64,000 nucleotides of DNA from Actinomadura meyerae (GCF_900188445.1 NZ_FZOR01000010.1:124001-188000), one strand, 5' to 3'. Shown: positions 44,191 through 52,976, counted from the first letter of the stretch. Program-made: numbers and translations. The notes: generated from the sequence alone by a model not told the origin.

Positions 44191-45242
44191 TGGGGCGCCG
44201 GCGGCACCGGCCGTCCCGCAACTGGGGCGCCCGCGTCCACGAGATCACCTGGGCCGGGCTGGAGGCCCTCGTCCTGGAGAACGAGCTGCTGCGGGTGACG
44301 GTCCTCGCGGGCAAGGGCGGGGACATCGCCGAGTTCTGCTACAAGCCGCGCGACATGGACTTCGTGTGGCTGTCGCCGGACGGCCTGCGCAACCCGCGCG
44401 ACCTCGCCGGGGGAGCGGCCGACGACACCGCCGCGTTCCTCGACGGCTACGAGGGCGGATGGCAGGAGGTGCTGCCGAACGGCGGCGCGCCCAGCACCTA
44501 CAGGGGCGCGGCGTTCGCGCAGCACGGCGAGGTGGCGGGGCTGCCGTGGGACGCCGACATCGTGGCCGACGACCCCGGCGAGGTCGCCGTGCGGCTCACC
44601 GTCCGGGCCCGGCGGATGCCGCTGCGGGTGACCAAGACGCTCCGGCTCCGCTCCGGCGAACCCGAACTCGCGATCGAGGAGGAGCTGGTCAACGAGTCGG
44701 GAGTGGCCCTCCAGGCGATGTGGGGCCACCACATCGTGTTCGGCGCGCCCTTCCTGCGTCCCGGGCACCGGATCAGGCTGCCGGGCGGCGCGCGGGTCGT
44801 CCCGCACGAGACGGCGATCGCGCCGGGCGGCCGGCGGGTCCGCGCGGGCGGGCCGCACGAGTGGCCGCGCGTCCCCGCGCCCGGCGGCGGGACGGTCGAC
44901 CTGGACGTCGTCCCGGACCGCGGCGAACCGAGTGAGATCGTTTACCTCACCGGCCTGGACGAGGGCCGCTACGAGGTCGTCGATCCGGACGGCGGCCTCG
45001 GCATGCGGGTGCGCTGGGACGCGGCCGTCCTGCCGCACCTGTGGCTGTGGCAGGAGCTGGGGGCGACGACCGGGCATCCGTGGTGGGGCCGCGCGTACGT
45101 GATGGGCCTGGAGCCGTTCGCCGGCCACCCGACGGACGGGCTGGCCGCCGCGGCCGCGAACGGCACCGCGCTCGCGCTGGAACCGCACGCGCGCCGGAGC
45201 CTCTGGCTGCGCGCGGCAGTGATCGAGGGGGAGGGCACGTGA
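44190..45242 (+). CDS. Aldose-1-epimerase-like protein (DUF4432 type)
   Basis: A 350-residue galactose-mutarotase-fold protein. 'VLENELLRVTVLAGKGGDIA' is the typical start of the beta-sandwich; 'MWGHHIVFGAPFLRPGHRIR' and 'LPHLWLWQELG...HPWWGR' hold the likely active-site His/Glu residues. Mutarotases of this group interconvert alpha and beta sugars. The ATG shares one base with the PhyH stop (TGATG). Confidence 0.8.
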   Translation: MGRRRHRPSRNWGARVHEITWAGLEALVLENELLRVTVLAGKGGDIAEFCYKPRDMDFVWLSPDGLRNPRDLAGGAADDTAAFLDGYEGGWQEVLPNGGAPSTYRGAAFAQHGEVAGLPWDADIVADDPGEVAVRLTVRARRMPLRVTKTLRLRSGEPELAIEEELVNESGVALQAMWGHHIVFGAPFLRPGHRIRLPGGARVVPHETAIAPGGRRVRAGGPHEWPRVPAPGGGTVDLDVVPDRGEPSEIVYLTGLDEGRYEVVDPDGGLGMRVRWDAAVLPHLWLWQELGATTGHPWWGRAYVMGLEPFAGHPTDGLAAAAANGTALALEPHARRSLWLRAAVIEGEGT

Positions 45243-46036
45243 AGGAGTTCGAAGGCAAGGCCGCCGTCGTGACCGGCGGGTCGCTCGGGATCGGCCGGGC
45301 CGTCGTGGAGCGGCTCGCGCGCGACGGCGCCGCCGTGGTGTTCTGCGGCGTCGGCGAGGAGGCCGTCCGGCGGGCGGAGGCGGAGCTGCGCGGCGACGGA
45401 CTGGAGGTCACCGGCGTGGAGGCCGACGTCACCGACGCCGCGCGGATGGACGCGCTGGTCGCGGAGGCGGTGTCCCGGCACGGCGGGCTGGACGTCCTCG
45501 TGACGTGCGCGGGCGTCCAGCGGTACGGGACGGTCGAGGAGACCACCGAGGAGCTGTGGGACGAGGTCCTCGACGTGAACGTCAAGGGGGTGTTCCTCGC
45601 CTGCCGGGCCGCCGTGCCGGAGCTGCGCCGCCGGGGCGGCGGGACGATCGTCACCGTCTCGTCGGTGCAGGCGTTCGTCTCCCAGGACCGGGTCGCCGCC
45701 TACAGCGCCAGCAAGGCCGCGATCAACGCGCTGACCAGGGCGGTGGCGCTGGACCACGCCGCCGACGGGATCCGCGCGAACACGGTGTGCCCGGGGTCGG
45801 TCGACACGCCGATGCTGCGCTGGGCGGCCGACCTGTTCCGCGGCGGGACGAGCCAGGACGAGCAGGTCGCCGAGTGGGGGCGGGCGCATCCGCTCGGCCG
45901 GGTCGCGGCGGCGGCGGAGGTCGCCGAGGTGGTGGCGTTCCTCGCCGGGCCGCGCTCGTCGTTCGTGACCGGCGCCGAGCACCGCGTGGACGGCGGGCTG
46001 CTGGCCCGCAACCCCGCGGCCCTGCCGGAGACCTAG
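45239..46036 (+). CDS. Short-chain dehydrogenase/reductase
   Basis: A 265-residue classical SDR: TGGSLGIG cofactor motif at residues ~13-20, 'CAG' (NNAG-type, here TCAG), catalytic Ser in 'TVSSVQAF', and YxxxK as 'YSASK', then 'VCPGSVDTPML'. Likely oxidises a sugar or sugar acid in this pathway (for example aldose 1-dehydrogenase) using NAD(P). The GTG start overlaps the DUF4432 stop. Downstream is a seven-copy 16-bp repeat. Confidence 0.88.
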   Translation: MKEFEGKAAVVTGGSLGIGRAVVERLARDGAAVVFCGVGEEAVRRAEAELRGDGLEVTGVEADVTDAARMDALVAEAVSRHGGLDVLVTCAGVQRYGTVEETTEELWDEVLDVNVKGVFLACRAAVPELRRRGGGTIVTVSSVQAFVSQDRVAAYSASKAAINALTRAVALDHAADGIRANTVCPGSVDTPMLRWAADLFRGGTSQDEQVAEWGRAHPLGRVAAAAEVAEVVAFLAGPRSSFVTGAEHRVDGGLLARNPAALPET

Positions 46037-46038
46037 CG

Positions 46039-46150
46039 CTCGCTGTAGACCGGGCTCGCTGTAGACCGGGCTCGCTGTAGACCGGGCTCGCCGTAGACCG
46101 GGATCGCCGTAGACCGGGATCGCCGTAGACCGGGATCGCCGTAGACCGGG
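46039..46150. repeat. 16-bp tandem repeat, seven copies, after the SDR gene
   Basis: Units MTCGCYGTAGACCGGG start every 16 bases from 46039, only 2 bases after the stop codon. The first three have CTCGCTG, the fourth CTCGCCG and the last three ATCGCCG, showing stepwise divergence. No spacers, so not CRISPR. Confidence 0.96.
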
Positions 46151-46171
46151 ATCGCTGAAGATCTAGACACC

Positions 46172-46187
46172 AAGTCATTTGATGACT
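46172..46187. promoter_or_regulatory. Operator copy 2 of the sugar-cluster GntR motif
   Basis: AAGTCATTTGATGACT; the inner AGTCAT/ATGACT arms are perfect. Preceded by ATCTAGACACC (46161-46171). It is 60 bp upstream of the secreted-protein gene. Confidence 0.7.
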
Positions 46188-46246
46188 CATGATGTTGGGC
46201 GCAGCGCGCACGAGCGGCGCGCGACAGCGACCCCGCGGAGGTTTCC

Positions 46247-47620
46247 ATGCAGGAGTCCGTCCCCCCGAGTCCTTCCTCCCCCGACCGGCACTCCTCTCCC
46301 GACCGGCACTCTCCCGTTAGCGCGGGGCGCCGGCGGCGGAGGCGCGCCGCCGCCCTCGCGTCCTCCCTGCTGCTCGGCGCGGGCCTCGCCGCCGCGCCCG
46401 CCCTCCCGGCGGCCGCCGACACGCACGGCCACGGCCCGTCCAGCGAGAACGGCGCGGGCCTCGGGCACCAGAAGGCCCGCGGCAAGGGCCACGCCGCCGC
46501 GGCCGCCGGGCCGACCTGCTCCGGGCACGCGCCGCCGACGTTCGGCACGGCCACCCAGAACACCGCGCTGAACAGCAAGTTCACCGCCTACGGCAACAGC
46601 AACACCCTGCTGGACGACTGGACCGGCGGCGACTCGACGTACTCGCTGAAGCTCACGGACGGGCGCATCGTCTACGCCTACTCCGACACCTTCCTCGGCA
46701 AGGTCAACGCGGACGGTTCGCGGTCGGTCGTCATCGAGGAGGGCGGCACGACGCCGTTCATCAACAACTCGTTCGTCGTCCAGGCGACGGGCGGCGCGAC
46801 GACCACCGTGCACGGCGGGACGGCCGCGAACCCCAAGGCCGTGATGCCGCCGCCGCAGGCCGCGCACTGGTACTGGGCGGGCGACCTCACCCAGAACGGC
46901 GCGGAGGTCCAGCAGCTCTACCGCCAGTACTACGACCCGGACCCGAACAACGGCACCGGCTGGGACATGACGTTCAAGAGCAACGTCCTGGCGCGGTTCT
47001 CCACCGGCAACCTGTCCGCGCCCACGCAGGTCACGGCGATGCCGTCGGCGTCGGGCGTCCAGTGGGGGTCGGCGCTGTTCAAGGACGGCGGCTACACCTA
47101 CGTCTACGGCACCGAGGACTACATCGACCCGGACACCCAGGCCAACACCAAGTACCTGCACATCGCGCGGGTGCAGGGCAGTGACCTGCGCGGGACATGG
47201 CAGTACCGGACGGCCGGCGGCTGGTCGGGCTCGGAGACCGCGTCGGCCCGGCTGATGAGCGGCATCTCCAACGAGTTCAGCGTGGCCAAGCGCGGCTCGC
47301 ACTACATCCTGGTCAACCAGGACGCGAGCATCCCGTTCGGCAGCGAGATCGACGTCCTGCTGTCCTGCTCGCCCGCCGGCCCCTTCACCGGTGAGCAGAC
47401 CGTCTACCGCACGCCCGAGACCGGCGAGTTCGGCTCCTACGGCGACCCGGACATCTTCACCTACAACGCCCACCAGCACGTGTCGCTGTCGTCCAGCGGC
47501 AACCTGGTCATCTCCTACAACGTGAACAGCCTGGACGGCACCAAGGGCCCGCTGAACGACAACTACCGCGACGTCAGCATCTACCGGCCGCGCTACATCA
47601 ACCTGCCGGTCTCCGGCTGA
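46247..47620 (+). CDS. Secreted DUF5005/DUF4185-like beta-propeller protein
   Basis: A 457-residue protein with an Arg-rich N-terminus, a signal peptide ending near AAAD (residue ~58) and a five-bladed-propeller-like domain: 'WTGGDSTYSLKLTDGRIVYA', 'YSDTFLGKVNADGSRS', 'PFINNSFVVQ', 'GISNEFSVAKRGSHYILVNQ', 'YGDPDIFTYNAHQHVSLSSS'. This is the DUF5005/DUF4185 pattern; related families include glycosidases (GH183 endo-D-arabinanases are DUF4185), so an extracellular polysaccharide-cleaving enzyme is plausible. The operator upstream ties it to the sugar regulon. Confidence 0.75.
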   Translation: MQESVPPSPSSPDRHSSPDRHSPVSAGRRRRRRAAALASSLLLGAGLAAAPALPAAADTHGHGPSSENGAGLGHQKARGKGHAAAAAGPTCSGHAPPTFGTATQNTALNSKFTAYGNSNTLLDDWTGGDSTYSLKLTDGRIVYAYSDTFLGKVNADGSRSVVIEEGGTTPFINNSFVVQATGGATTTVHGGTAANPKAVMPPPQAAHWYWAGDLTQNGAEVQQLYRQYYDPDPNNGTGWDMTFKSNVLARFSTGNLSAPTQVTAMPSASGVQWGSALFKDGGYTYVYGTEDYIDPDTQANTKYLHIARVQGSDLRGTWQYRTAGGWSGSETASARLMSGISNEFSVAKRGSHYILVNQDASIPFGSEIDVLLSCSPAGPFTGEQTVYRTPETGEFGSYGDPDIFTYNAHQHVSLSSSGNLVISYNVNSLDGTKGPLNDNYRDVSIYRPRYINLPVSG

Positions 47621-47692
47621 CCGCCCCCAGGGGCTGAACGCAGCCCGACAAGCCGCGGCACCACCGTTCCGTCCACGGCGGTACCGCTCCCC

Positions 47693-47728
47693 GCGCGCCC
47701 CCGGGTGACCTCCCGCCCGGGGGCGCGC
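47693..47728 (+). terminator. 13-bp stem terminator
   Basis: GCGCGCCCCCGGG (47693-47705) and CCCGGGGGCGCGC (47716-47728), 10-base loop, 73 bp after the secreted-protein stop. Confidence 0.75.
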
Positions 47729-47826
47729 GCCCGTCCACCCCCATGCACCCGACCAGCCCCACGTGCCCGACCATCCCCACGCACCAGACACCCACGCGCC
47801 CGACCAGCCAGCAGGAGGTCCGGACC

Positions 47827-48771
47827 ATGACCCTGGACGCCGAACTCGCCGCCGCGTTCGACGGCATGCCCTACGTCGGCCTGGCGGACCCTGCCGAGGC
47901 CCGCGCCGCCATGCGCGACCTGGTCTCCGTGCTCGCCCGTCCCGCCACCGCCGAGGGGGTGGACGTGGCGGACCGGAAGATCCCCGGCCCGCCCGGCGCG
48001 CCGCCCGTCCCGGTGCGGATCTACCGGCCGCGCGGGACGCCGCACCCGGCGCCCGTGCTCGTGTACTTTCACGGCGGCGGGTTCGTCACCGGCGACCTCG
48101 ACAACGAGCACGACCGCTGCCTGACGTTCGCCCGCGAGGACGGCATCGCCGTCGTGTCGGTCGACTACCGGCTCGCGCCCGAGCATCCGTTCCCCGCGGG
48201 GTTCGACGACTGCTACGCCGCGACGGTCTGGGCCCACGCGCACGCCGCGGAGTACGGCGGCGACCCCGAGCGGGTCGCGGTCGGCGGCGGGAGCGCGGGC
48301 GGCGCCCTGGCCGCCGCCGTGGCGCTGCGCGCGCGGGACGAGTCCGGCCCGCCGTTGGTCTTCCAGATGCTGCTCTACCCCGTCCTGGACGACCGGATGG
48401 AGACGCCGTCGATGCGGGCGTTCACCGAGCCGCCGCTGTTCAACAGCGCCGACGTCGGCCACATGTGGCGGCACTACCTCGGCGGGCGGCCGGCGGGCGG
48501 CGCGGACGTCCCCGCCTACGCGGCGCCCGCCCGCGCCGCCGACCTGGCCGGACTGCCGCGCGCCTACGTCCTCGTCGCCGAGTACGACCCGCTGCGGGAC
48601 GAGGGGCTCGGCTACGCGCACCGGCTGATCGTCGCGGGCGTCCCCACCGAGCTTCACCATGTTCCGGGCGCCTGCCACGGCTTCGACGGCATCATGTCGG
48701 CGCGGCTCGGCCGGCTCGCGTTCGAGGAGGAGCGCGCCGTCCTCCGGAGGTGCCTCCGCGACCGCGGCTGA
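47827..48771 (+). CDS. Alpha/beta hydrolase, HSL/GDXG lipolytic family
   Basis: A 314-residue esterase with the hormone-sensitive-lipase motifs: 'HGGGFVTGD' oxyanion box, nucleophile 'VGGGSAGG' (GxSxG with Ser), acid in 'EYDPLRDEG', His in 'CHGFDGI'. It hydrolyses short acyl esters; in this cluster deacetylation of an acylated sugar is possible. AGGAGG 9 bases before the ATG supports the start. The 85 bp before it carry degenerate CCCGACCAGCCC-like repeats. Confidence 0.87.
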   Translation: MTLDAELAAAFDGMPYVGLADPAEARAAMRDLVSVLARPATAEGVDVADRKIPGPPGAPPVPVRIYRPRGTPHPAPVLVYFHGGGFVTGDLDNEHDRCLTFAREDGIAVVSVDYRLAPEHPFPAGFDDCYAATVWAHAHAAEYGGDPERVAVGGGSAGGALAAAVALRARDESGPPLVFQMLLYPVLDDRMETPSMRAFTEPPLFNSADVGHMWRHYLGGRPAGGADVPAYAAPARAADLAGLPRAYVLVAEYDPLRDEGLGYAHRLIVAGVPTELHHVPGACHGFDGIMSARLGRLAFEEERAVLRRCLRDRG

Positions 48772-48778
48772 TGGCTCC

Positions 48779-48883
48779 GCGCCTGCGGTCACGCTTCCCG
48801 CGCCTGCGGCGATGCCTCCCGCGCCTGCGGCGATGCCTCCCGCGCCTGCGGCGATGCCTCCCGCGCCTGCGGCGATGCCTCGG
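48779..48883. repeat. 21-bp tandem repeat, five copies, after the hydrolase gene
   Basis: Units starting at 48779, 48800, 48821, 48842 and 48863 share GCGCCTGCGG; the middle three are identical. The array begins 8 bases after the stop codon. Confidence 0.96.
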
Positions 48884-48908
48884 CGGGGGCTGGACACGGC
48901 CAGTCGCT

Positions 48909-48924
48909 AAGTGATTAGATGACT
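48909..48924. promoter_or_regulatory. Operator copy 3 of the GntR motif, in front of gntR
   Basis: AAGTGATTAGATGACT, 25 bp before the chosen ATG (48949). An alternative ATG at 48919 lies inside it. Confidence 0.6.
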
Positions 48925-48948
48925 TTACTTCTTGGGAACGAGGTGGCG

Positions 48949-49710
48949 ATGGCACAGGATGTGGCCCGGCCGAGCCTGGCGGACGCGCTCACCGAGCGGA
49001 TGCTGGAGCTGATCAGGGCGGACGGACTGCGCCCCGGCGACCGGCTGCCGTCCGCGCGGGAGCTGTCCCAGCGCTTCGCGGTGACCACGCCGACGCTGCG
49101 CGAGGCGCTGCGCCGGCTGGAGGCGACCGGGGCGGTCCAGCTCCGGCACGGCTCCGGGATCTACGTGGGCGCCGACCTCGAGCGCGTCGTCATCCCCAAC
49201 CCCAACGTCGGCGAGCTGGAGGCCGACCGGCTGCTCCAGCTGCTGGACGCCCGGCTGCTCATCGAGCCGCCGCTGGCCGGACGGGCCGCCCGGCTGGCCG
49301 GGCCCGCCGACGTCGAGCTGCTCCGCGCCATCCTCGACCAGGCGGGCGCGGACCTGCGCGGCGGCGAACCCGCCGGCCGGAACGCGGCCGCGCGGCCCGC
49401 CCCGCACGGCTCGCACACGCACGCGTCCGACGCGGAGGCGCGCCTCCACAAGGCCAACATGAGCTTCCACAGCGAGGTCGCGGGCGTCGCGGGCAACTCG
49501 GTGCTCTGCGAGGTCATCGACTCGCTGCTCACGGTGCACGCGTCCGAGCAGCGCGAGATACAGCGGATCTTCGACGACCGTGTCCGCGACTTCGAGGAGC
49601 ACTCCGCGATCCTCGCCGCCATCGAGGCGGGCGCGGAGGCGGACGCCGAGGCGCTCATGCGGTCCCACCTCACCGACATCAAGCACGTGATCGAGCAGCG
49701 GCTCGCCTGA
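48949..49710 (+). CDS. GntR-family (FadR/FCD) regulator of the sugar cluster
   Basis: A 253-residue regulator: winged HTH ('LTERMLELIRADGLRPGDRL', 'SQRFAVTTPTLREALRRLEA', 'GAVQLRHGSGIYVG') then a helical FCD domain with 'HKANMSFHSEVAGVAGNSVL' and 'EEHSAILAAIEAGAEADAEA'. A 20-residue His/Pro linker sits in the FCD domain. The start at 48949 is preferred: GAGG lies 6 bases upstream and the operator stays outside the gene. The motif in its own promoter implies autoregulation; copies 1 and 2 point to the rest of the regulon. Confidence 0.87.
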   Translation: MAQDVARPSLADALTERMLELIRADGLRPGDRLPSARELSQRFAVTTPTLREALRRLEATGAVQLRHGSGIYVGADLERVVIPNPNVGELEADRLLQLLDARLLIEPPLAGRAARLAGPADVELLRAILDQAGADLRGGEPAGRNAAARPAPHGSHTHASDAEARLHKANMSFHSEVAGVAGNSVLCEVIDSLLTVHASEQREIQRIFDDRVRDFEEHSAILAAIEAGAEADAEALMRSHLTDIKHVIEQRLA

Positions 49711-49743
49711 GCGGCCGCACCACCGTCCCCGATACCGGCCCCC

Positions 49744-49769
49744 GCCGCGCGGCACGTGCGCCGCGCGGC
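49744..49769 (+). terminator. Hairpin after gntR
   Basis: Two GCCGCGCGGC arms (49744-49753 and 49760-49769) around ACGTGC. Confidence 0.65.
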
Positions 49770-49774
49770 CGGTC

Positions 49775-49845
49775 GACCCATCCCCGAACACCGACCCACC
49801 CCTCGAACCGACGCATCCCCGAACCGACGCATCCCCGAACCGACC
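49775..49845. repeat. 16-bp tandem repeat upstream of the ABC importer
   Basis: Two perfect units GACGCATCCCCGAACC (49810-49825, 49826-49841), preceded by two diverged ones. Confidence 0.85.
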
Positions 49846-49858
49846 TTCGACCACCCCG

Positions 49859-49878
49859 ATCGGGCATCGGCGCCCGAT
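49859..49878. promoter_or_regulatory. Inverted repeat just before the importer gene
   Basis: ATCGGGC (49859-49865) and GCCCGAT (49872-49878) around ATCGGC, ending next to the AAGGAGG ribosome binding site (49880-49886). It could be an operator or an mRNA hairpin that hides the start. Confidence 0.45.
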
Positions 49879-49891
49879 GAAGGAGGCCACC

Positions 49892-51148
49892 ATGGTGTCC
49901 AAGCGACTGCGGGCGACCGCGCTCACCGTGGGCGCGCTCCTGCTCGCCGCCGGCTGCGGGTCCGGCGACTCCGGCGGGAGCAAGTCCGAGCTCAAGCTGT
50001 ACAACGACAAGGGCGCCTGGAAGCCCTACTTCGAGCAGATGGCCGTCCTCGGCAAGCAGCAGACCGGGCTCGGCATGACGCCGGTCGGCTACACCGACGA
50101 GCCGACCTACACCGCGTTCATCAAGACCTCGTTCCGCACGAACGTCAAGCCCGACCTGTTCACCTGGTCGACCGGCGGGCGGCTCGAGGAGATCGTCAAG
50201 CAGAACCAGGTGGCCGAGACCACCGCCCTCTGGCAGGACGCCATCAAGAACGGCGACCTCACCGAGGACCTGAAGAAGTACTACACGGTCGACGGCAAGC
50301 AGTACTGCGTCCCGCTGAACACCGCCTACTGGGGCATGTTCTACAACAAGAAGGTCTTCGCGAAGTACGACCTGAAGCCGCCCACGACCTGGGCCGAGCT
50401 GGAGAAGGCCGCGGAGACGCTGAAGTCGAAGGGGCAGGTCCCCTTCAACCACACCACCCCCACGTCGCTGTTCTCCTTCGCCTGGTTCGAGCAGCTCCTC
50501 GCCGGCACCGACCCCGACCTGTACGAGCGGCTGTCGAAGGGCCAGGCGTCCTACACCGACCCCGGCGTGGTGAAGGTGATGGAGCGCTGGAAGTCGATGA
50601 TCGACAAGGGCTGGTTCTCCAAGCCCGGCGACAAGGCCGACCCCGCCGACCACTTCAAGTCCGGCGACGCCGCGATGGTCATCAACGGGACCTGGTTCAA
50701 CACCAGCATGACCCAGCGCGGCCTCAAGCAGGGCCAGGACTACGGGTTCTTCTTCATCCCCAACGTCGACCCGGCGCTGCAGAAGCGGTCGCTGATCTTC
50801 GAGAGCGGCCCGCTCTGCTCGCTGCGCAAGGCCCCCGACCCGGCCGCCAGCACCAAGTACCTCAAGTGGTGGATCGGGGCCGACGCGCAGGAGAAATGGG
50901 CGAACGAGCGCGGCGACGTGTCCGGCAACCCCAAGGTGAAGATCGCCGATCCCGAGCTGACCAAGGTCACCAAGGAGGCGGCGTCGCCGGAGAACCGGCT
51001 CGTGCTGCGGTACTTCGAGGCCGCGCCCTCGCCCGTCCTCACCGAGGCGCTGAGCGGCTTCGACAAGTTCCTGAACAAGCCGGAGACCTACATGGACGTC
51101 CTCAAGACGATCCAGAAGGCCAACGAGGCGTACTGGAAGTCGAACTGA
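49892..51148 (+). CDS. ABC transporter sugar-binding lipoprotein
   Basis: A 418-residue extracellular solute-binding protein (family 1). Signal with lipobox 'GALLLAAGCG' (Cys near residue 22). 'FTWSTGGRLEEIVKQNQVA' and 'YYTVDGKQYCVPLNTAYWGM' with 'FYNKKVFAKYDLKPPTTWAE' are typical of carbohydrate ABC binding proteins. It delivers a sugar or oligosaccharide to the two permeases encoded next. The ATG has AAGGAGG 5 bases upstream. The final 16 bases, including TGA, are duplicated twice downstream. Confidence 0.9.
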   Translation: MVSKRLRATALTVGALLLAAGCGSGDSGGSKSELKLYNDKGAWKPYFEQMAVLGKQQTGLGMTPVGYTDEPTYTAFIKTSFRTNVKPDLFTWSTGGRLEEIVKQNQVAETTALWQDAIKNGDLTEDLKKYYTVDGKQYCVPLNTAYWGMFYNKKVFAKYDLKPPTTWAELEKAAETLKSKGQVPFNHTTPTSLFSFAWFEQLLAGTDPDLYERLSKGQASYTDPGVVKVMERWKSMIDKGWFSKPGDKADPADHFKSGDAAMVINGTWFNTSMTQRGLKQGQDYGFFFIPNVDPALQKRSLIFESGPLCSLRKAPDPAASTKYLKWWIGADAQEKWANERGDVSGNPKVKIADPELTKVTKEAASPENRLVLRYFEAAPSPVLTEALSGFDKFLNKPETYMDVLKTIQKANEAYWKSN

Positions 51149-51180
51149 CTGGAAGCCGTACTGACTGGAAGCCGTACTGA
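51133..51180 (+). repeat. 16-bp unit with the stop codon, three copies
   Basis: 51133-51148 is the real gene end (CTGGAAGTCGAACTGA); 51149-51164 and 51165-51180 are both CTGGAAGCCGTACTGA. Each ends in TGA, so stops occur in all three frames. Confidence 0.96.
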
Positions 51181-51183
51181 CTC

Positions 51184-52149
51184 ATGAGCACGCACAAGGC
51201 CACCGCCACCCGCCCGGAGACGGCGGTGGCGAAGGCGCCGGGCGACGGCCGCCGCGCGGGGCGCGGCGGCCGGGCCGGGAAGGGCTTCGCGCTGCACGGC
51301 CGGTTCCGGCACGCGTACGTCTCCCCGGCCGTGCTGTTCGTCGCCGTCCTGCTCTACCTGCCGTTCCTGTGGACGGCGTACCTGAGCTTCACCACCTACG
51401 ACGGGCTGGCGTCGCCCGAGTTCACCGGCCTGGACAACTACAAGCGGCTGTTCGAGGACGACGCGCTCGTCACGTCCCTCCGCAACACGCTGCTGTGGGT
51501 CGTCGGGACCGTCGCCCTGCCGGTGGGGCTCGGGCTGCTCGTCGCGGTCCTGTCCTACGACCTCAGGGGCGGCGGCTGGTTCCGGCTGCCGTTCCTGCTC
51601 CCGTACGCGATGTCGGGCGCCGGCCTCGGCGTGATCTGGGGCTTCATCCTCCAGCCGGACGGCATGGCGAACCAGATCCTCACGCTGTTCGGGATGCCGG
51701 GCGGTGACACCGCGTTCCTGCAGGACGGCCCCCGCAACACCATCGCGATGATCGTCGTGTGGACGTGGCAGCAGCTCGGCGTCAACATGTTGCTGTTCGT
51801 CGTCGGCCTCCAGTCGATCCCGAAGGGGCCGATCGAGGCCGCCCGCATCGACGGCGCGTCCGGATGGTCGATGTTCCGGCACGTCATCTGGCCGCTGATG
51901 CGCCCGATCACCACGGTCGTGTTCGGCCTCGCGCTCGTCGCCGGGCTGAAGAACTTCGACATCGTGTGGGTGATGACGCAGGGCGGGCCCGGACGCTCGT
52001 CCGAGACCCTCGCCGTGACCATGTACCGGGACGTGTTCGTCGCCAACGAGTACGGCTACGGCTCGGCGGTCGCCGTCCTGCTCACCACCGTCACCGGCCT
52101 CGCCTCGTACGTGTACCTGCGGAGGCAGATCGGCGGGGAGAACTCATGA
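51184..52149 (+). CDS. Sugar ABC transporter permease (MalF/UgpA type)
   Basis: A 321-residue membrane protein with about six transmembrane segments and the BPD transporter loop 'IEAARIDGASGWSMFRHVIW' (EAA motif) before 'PLMRPITTVVFGLALV'. The start at 51184 follows the repeated TGA region by 3 bases. ATGA overlap with the second permease gene. Confidence 0.9.
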   Translation: MSTHKATATRPETAVAKAPGDGRRAGRGGRAGKGFALHGRFRHAYVSPAVLFVAVLLYLPFLWTAYLSFTTYDGLASPEFTGLDNYKRLFEDDALVTSLRNTLLWVVGTVALPVGLGLLVAVLSYDLRGGGWFRLPFLLPYAMSGAGLGVIWGFILQPDGMANQILTLFGMPGGDTAFLQDGPRNTIAMIVVWTWQQLGVNMLLFVVGLQSIPKGPIEAARIDGASGWSMFRHVIWPLMRPITTVVFGLALVAGLKNFDIVWVMTQGGPGRSSETLAVTMYRDVFVANEYGYGSAVAVLLTTVTGLASYVYLRRQIGGENS

Positions 52150-52973
52150 ACAGGTTGACGCTGAACGTGCGCCGCGCCGTCCTCGCCGTGCTGGGACTGG
52201 TGTGGCTGTTCCCCACGTATCTGATCATCGCCAACGCGGTGCGGCCGGCCGACGACTACGACCCGTCGGACGCGGTGAAGCCGCCGTCCTCGCTCGGCCT
52301 GCTCGACAACGTCTCGCAGGCGTGGGACCGGACCGCCGTCGGCGACACGCTGCTCAGCACCCTGCTCTACAGCGTCGTCTCGCCCGCCGTCGCCGTCCTG
52401 CTGGGCGCGCTCGCCGGGTACGCGATCGTGGTGCTGCGGCTCAAGCACGGCTTCGCCTGGTTCGTGGTGATCTTCGCCGGGACGGTGGTGCCGTTCCAGA
52501 TGCTGCTTATCCCGCTGTTCGTCGGCTACAGCGAGGTGTCGCTGTACGACAGCCAACTCGGCCTCATCATCATCTACTCGGCGATCAACGTGCCGCTGGC
52601 GGCGCTGGTCATGCGGAACTTCTTCGGCAACGTCGCCGTGTCGATCTTCGAGGCGGCGCGGCTGGACGGCGCGTCCACCTTCCGCATCTTCTGGCGGATC
52701 TACCTCCCGCTCTCCTCGGCGGCCCTCGCCGCCGTGTTCATCCTCGAGTTCACCTTCGTCTGGAACGACCTGCTGTTCGGCCTGACGCTGTCCCAGTCGG
52801 AGACCGTCCGGCCGGTGTGGGCCGAGCTGTCCGCGCTGACCACCGACGTGTACGCCGGGACGCCCGTCCCGATCGCGCTGGCCGCGGGCCTGGTGGTTTC
52901 GCTGCCGACCGTCGTGCTGTTCCTGGCGACCCAGCGCCTCTTCACCCGCGGACTAACGCTCGCCCAGTTCTGA
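52146..52973 (+). CDS. Sugar ABC transporter permease (MalG/UgpE type)
   Basis: A 275-residue inner-membrane partner with the EAA loop 'FEAARLDGASTFRIFWRIYL' and C-terminal 'LAAGLVVSLPTVVLFLATQR'. No ATPase gene follows; in actinomycetes such importers often share the multi-purpose ATPase MsiK, encoded elsewhere. Three copies of a 16-bp repeat follow the stop. Confidence 0.9.
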   Translation: MNRLTLNVRRAVLAVLGLVWLFPTYLIIANAVRPADDYDPSDAVKPPSSLGLLDNVSQAWDRTAVGDTLLSTLLYSVVSPAVAVLLGALAGYAIVVLRLKHGFAWFVVIFAGTVVPFQMLLIPLFVGYSEVSLYDSQLGLIIIYSAINVPLAALVMRNFFGNVAVSIFEAARLDGASTFRIFWRIYLPLSSAALAAVFILEFTFVWNDLLFGLTLSQSETVRPVWAELSALTTDVYAGTPVPIALAAGLVVSLPTVVLFLATQRLFTRGLTLAQF

Positions 52974-52976
52974 CCG

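Noticed and set aside
46039-46150. CRISPR array
   Set aside because: The units are directly adjacent with no spacers, and no cas genes are in the window.
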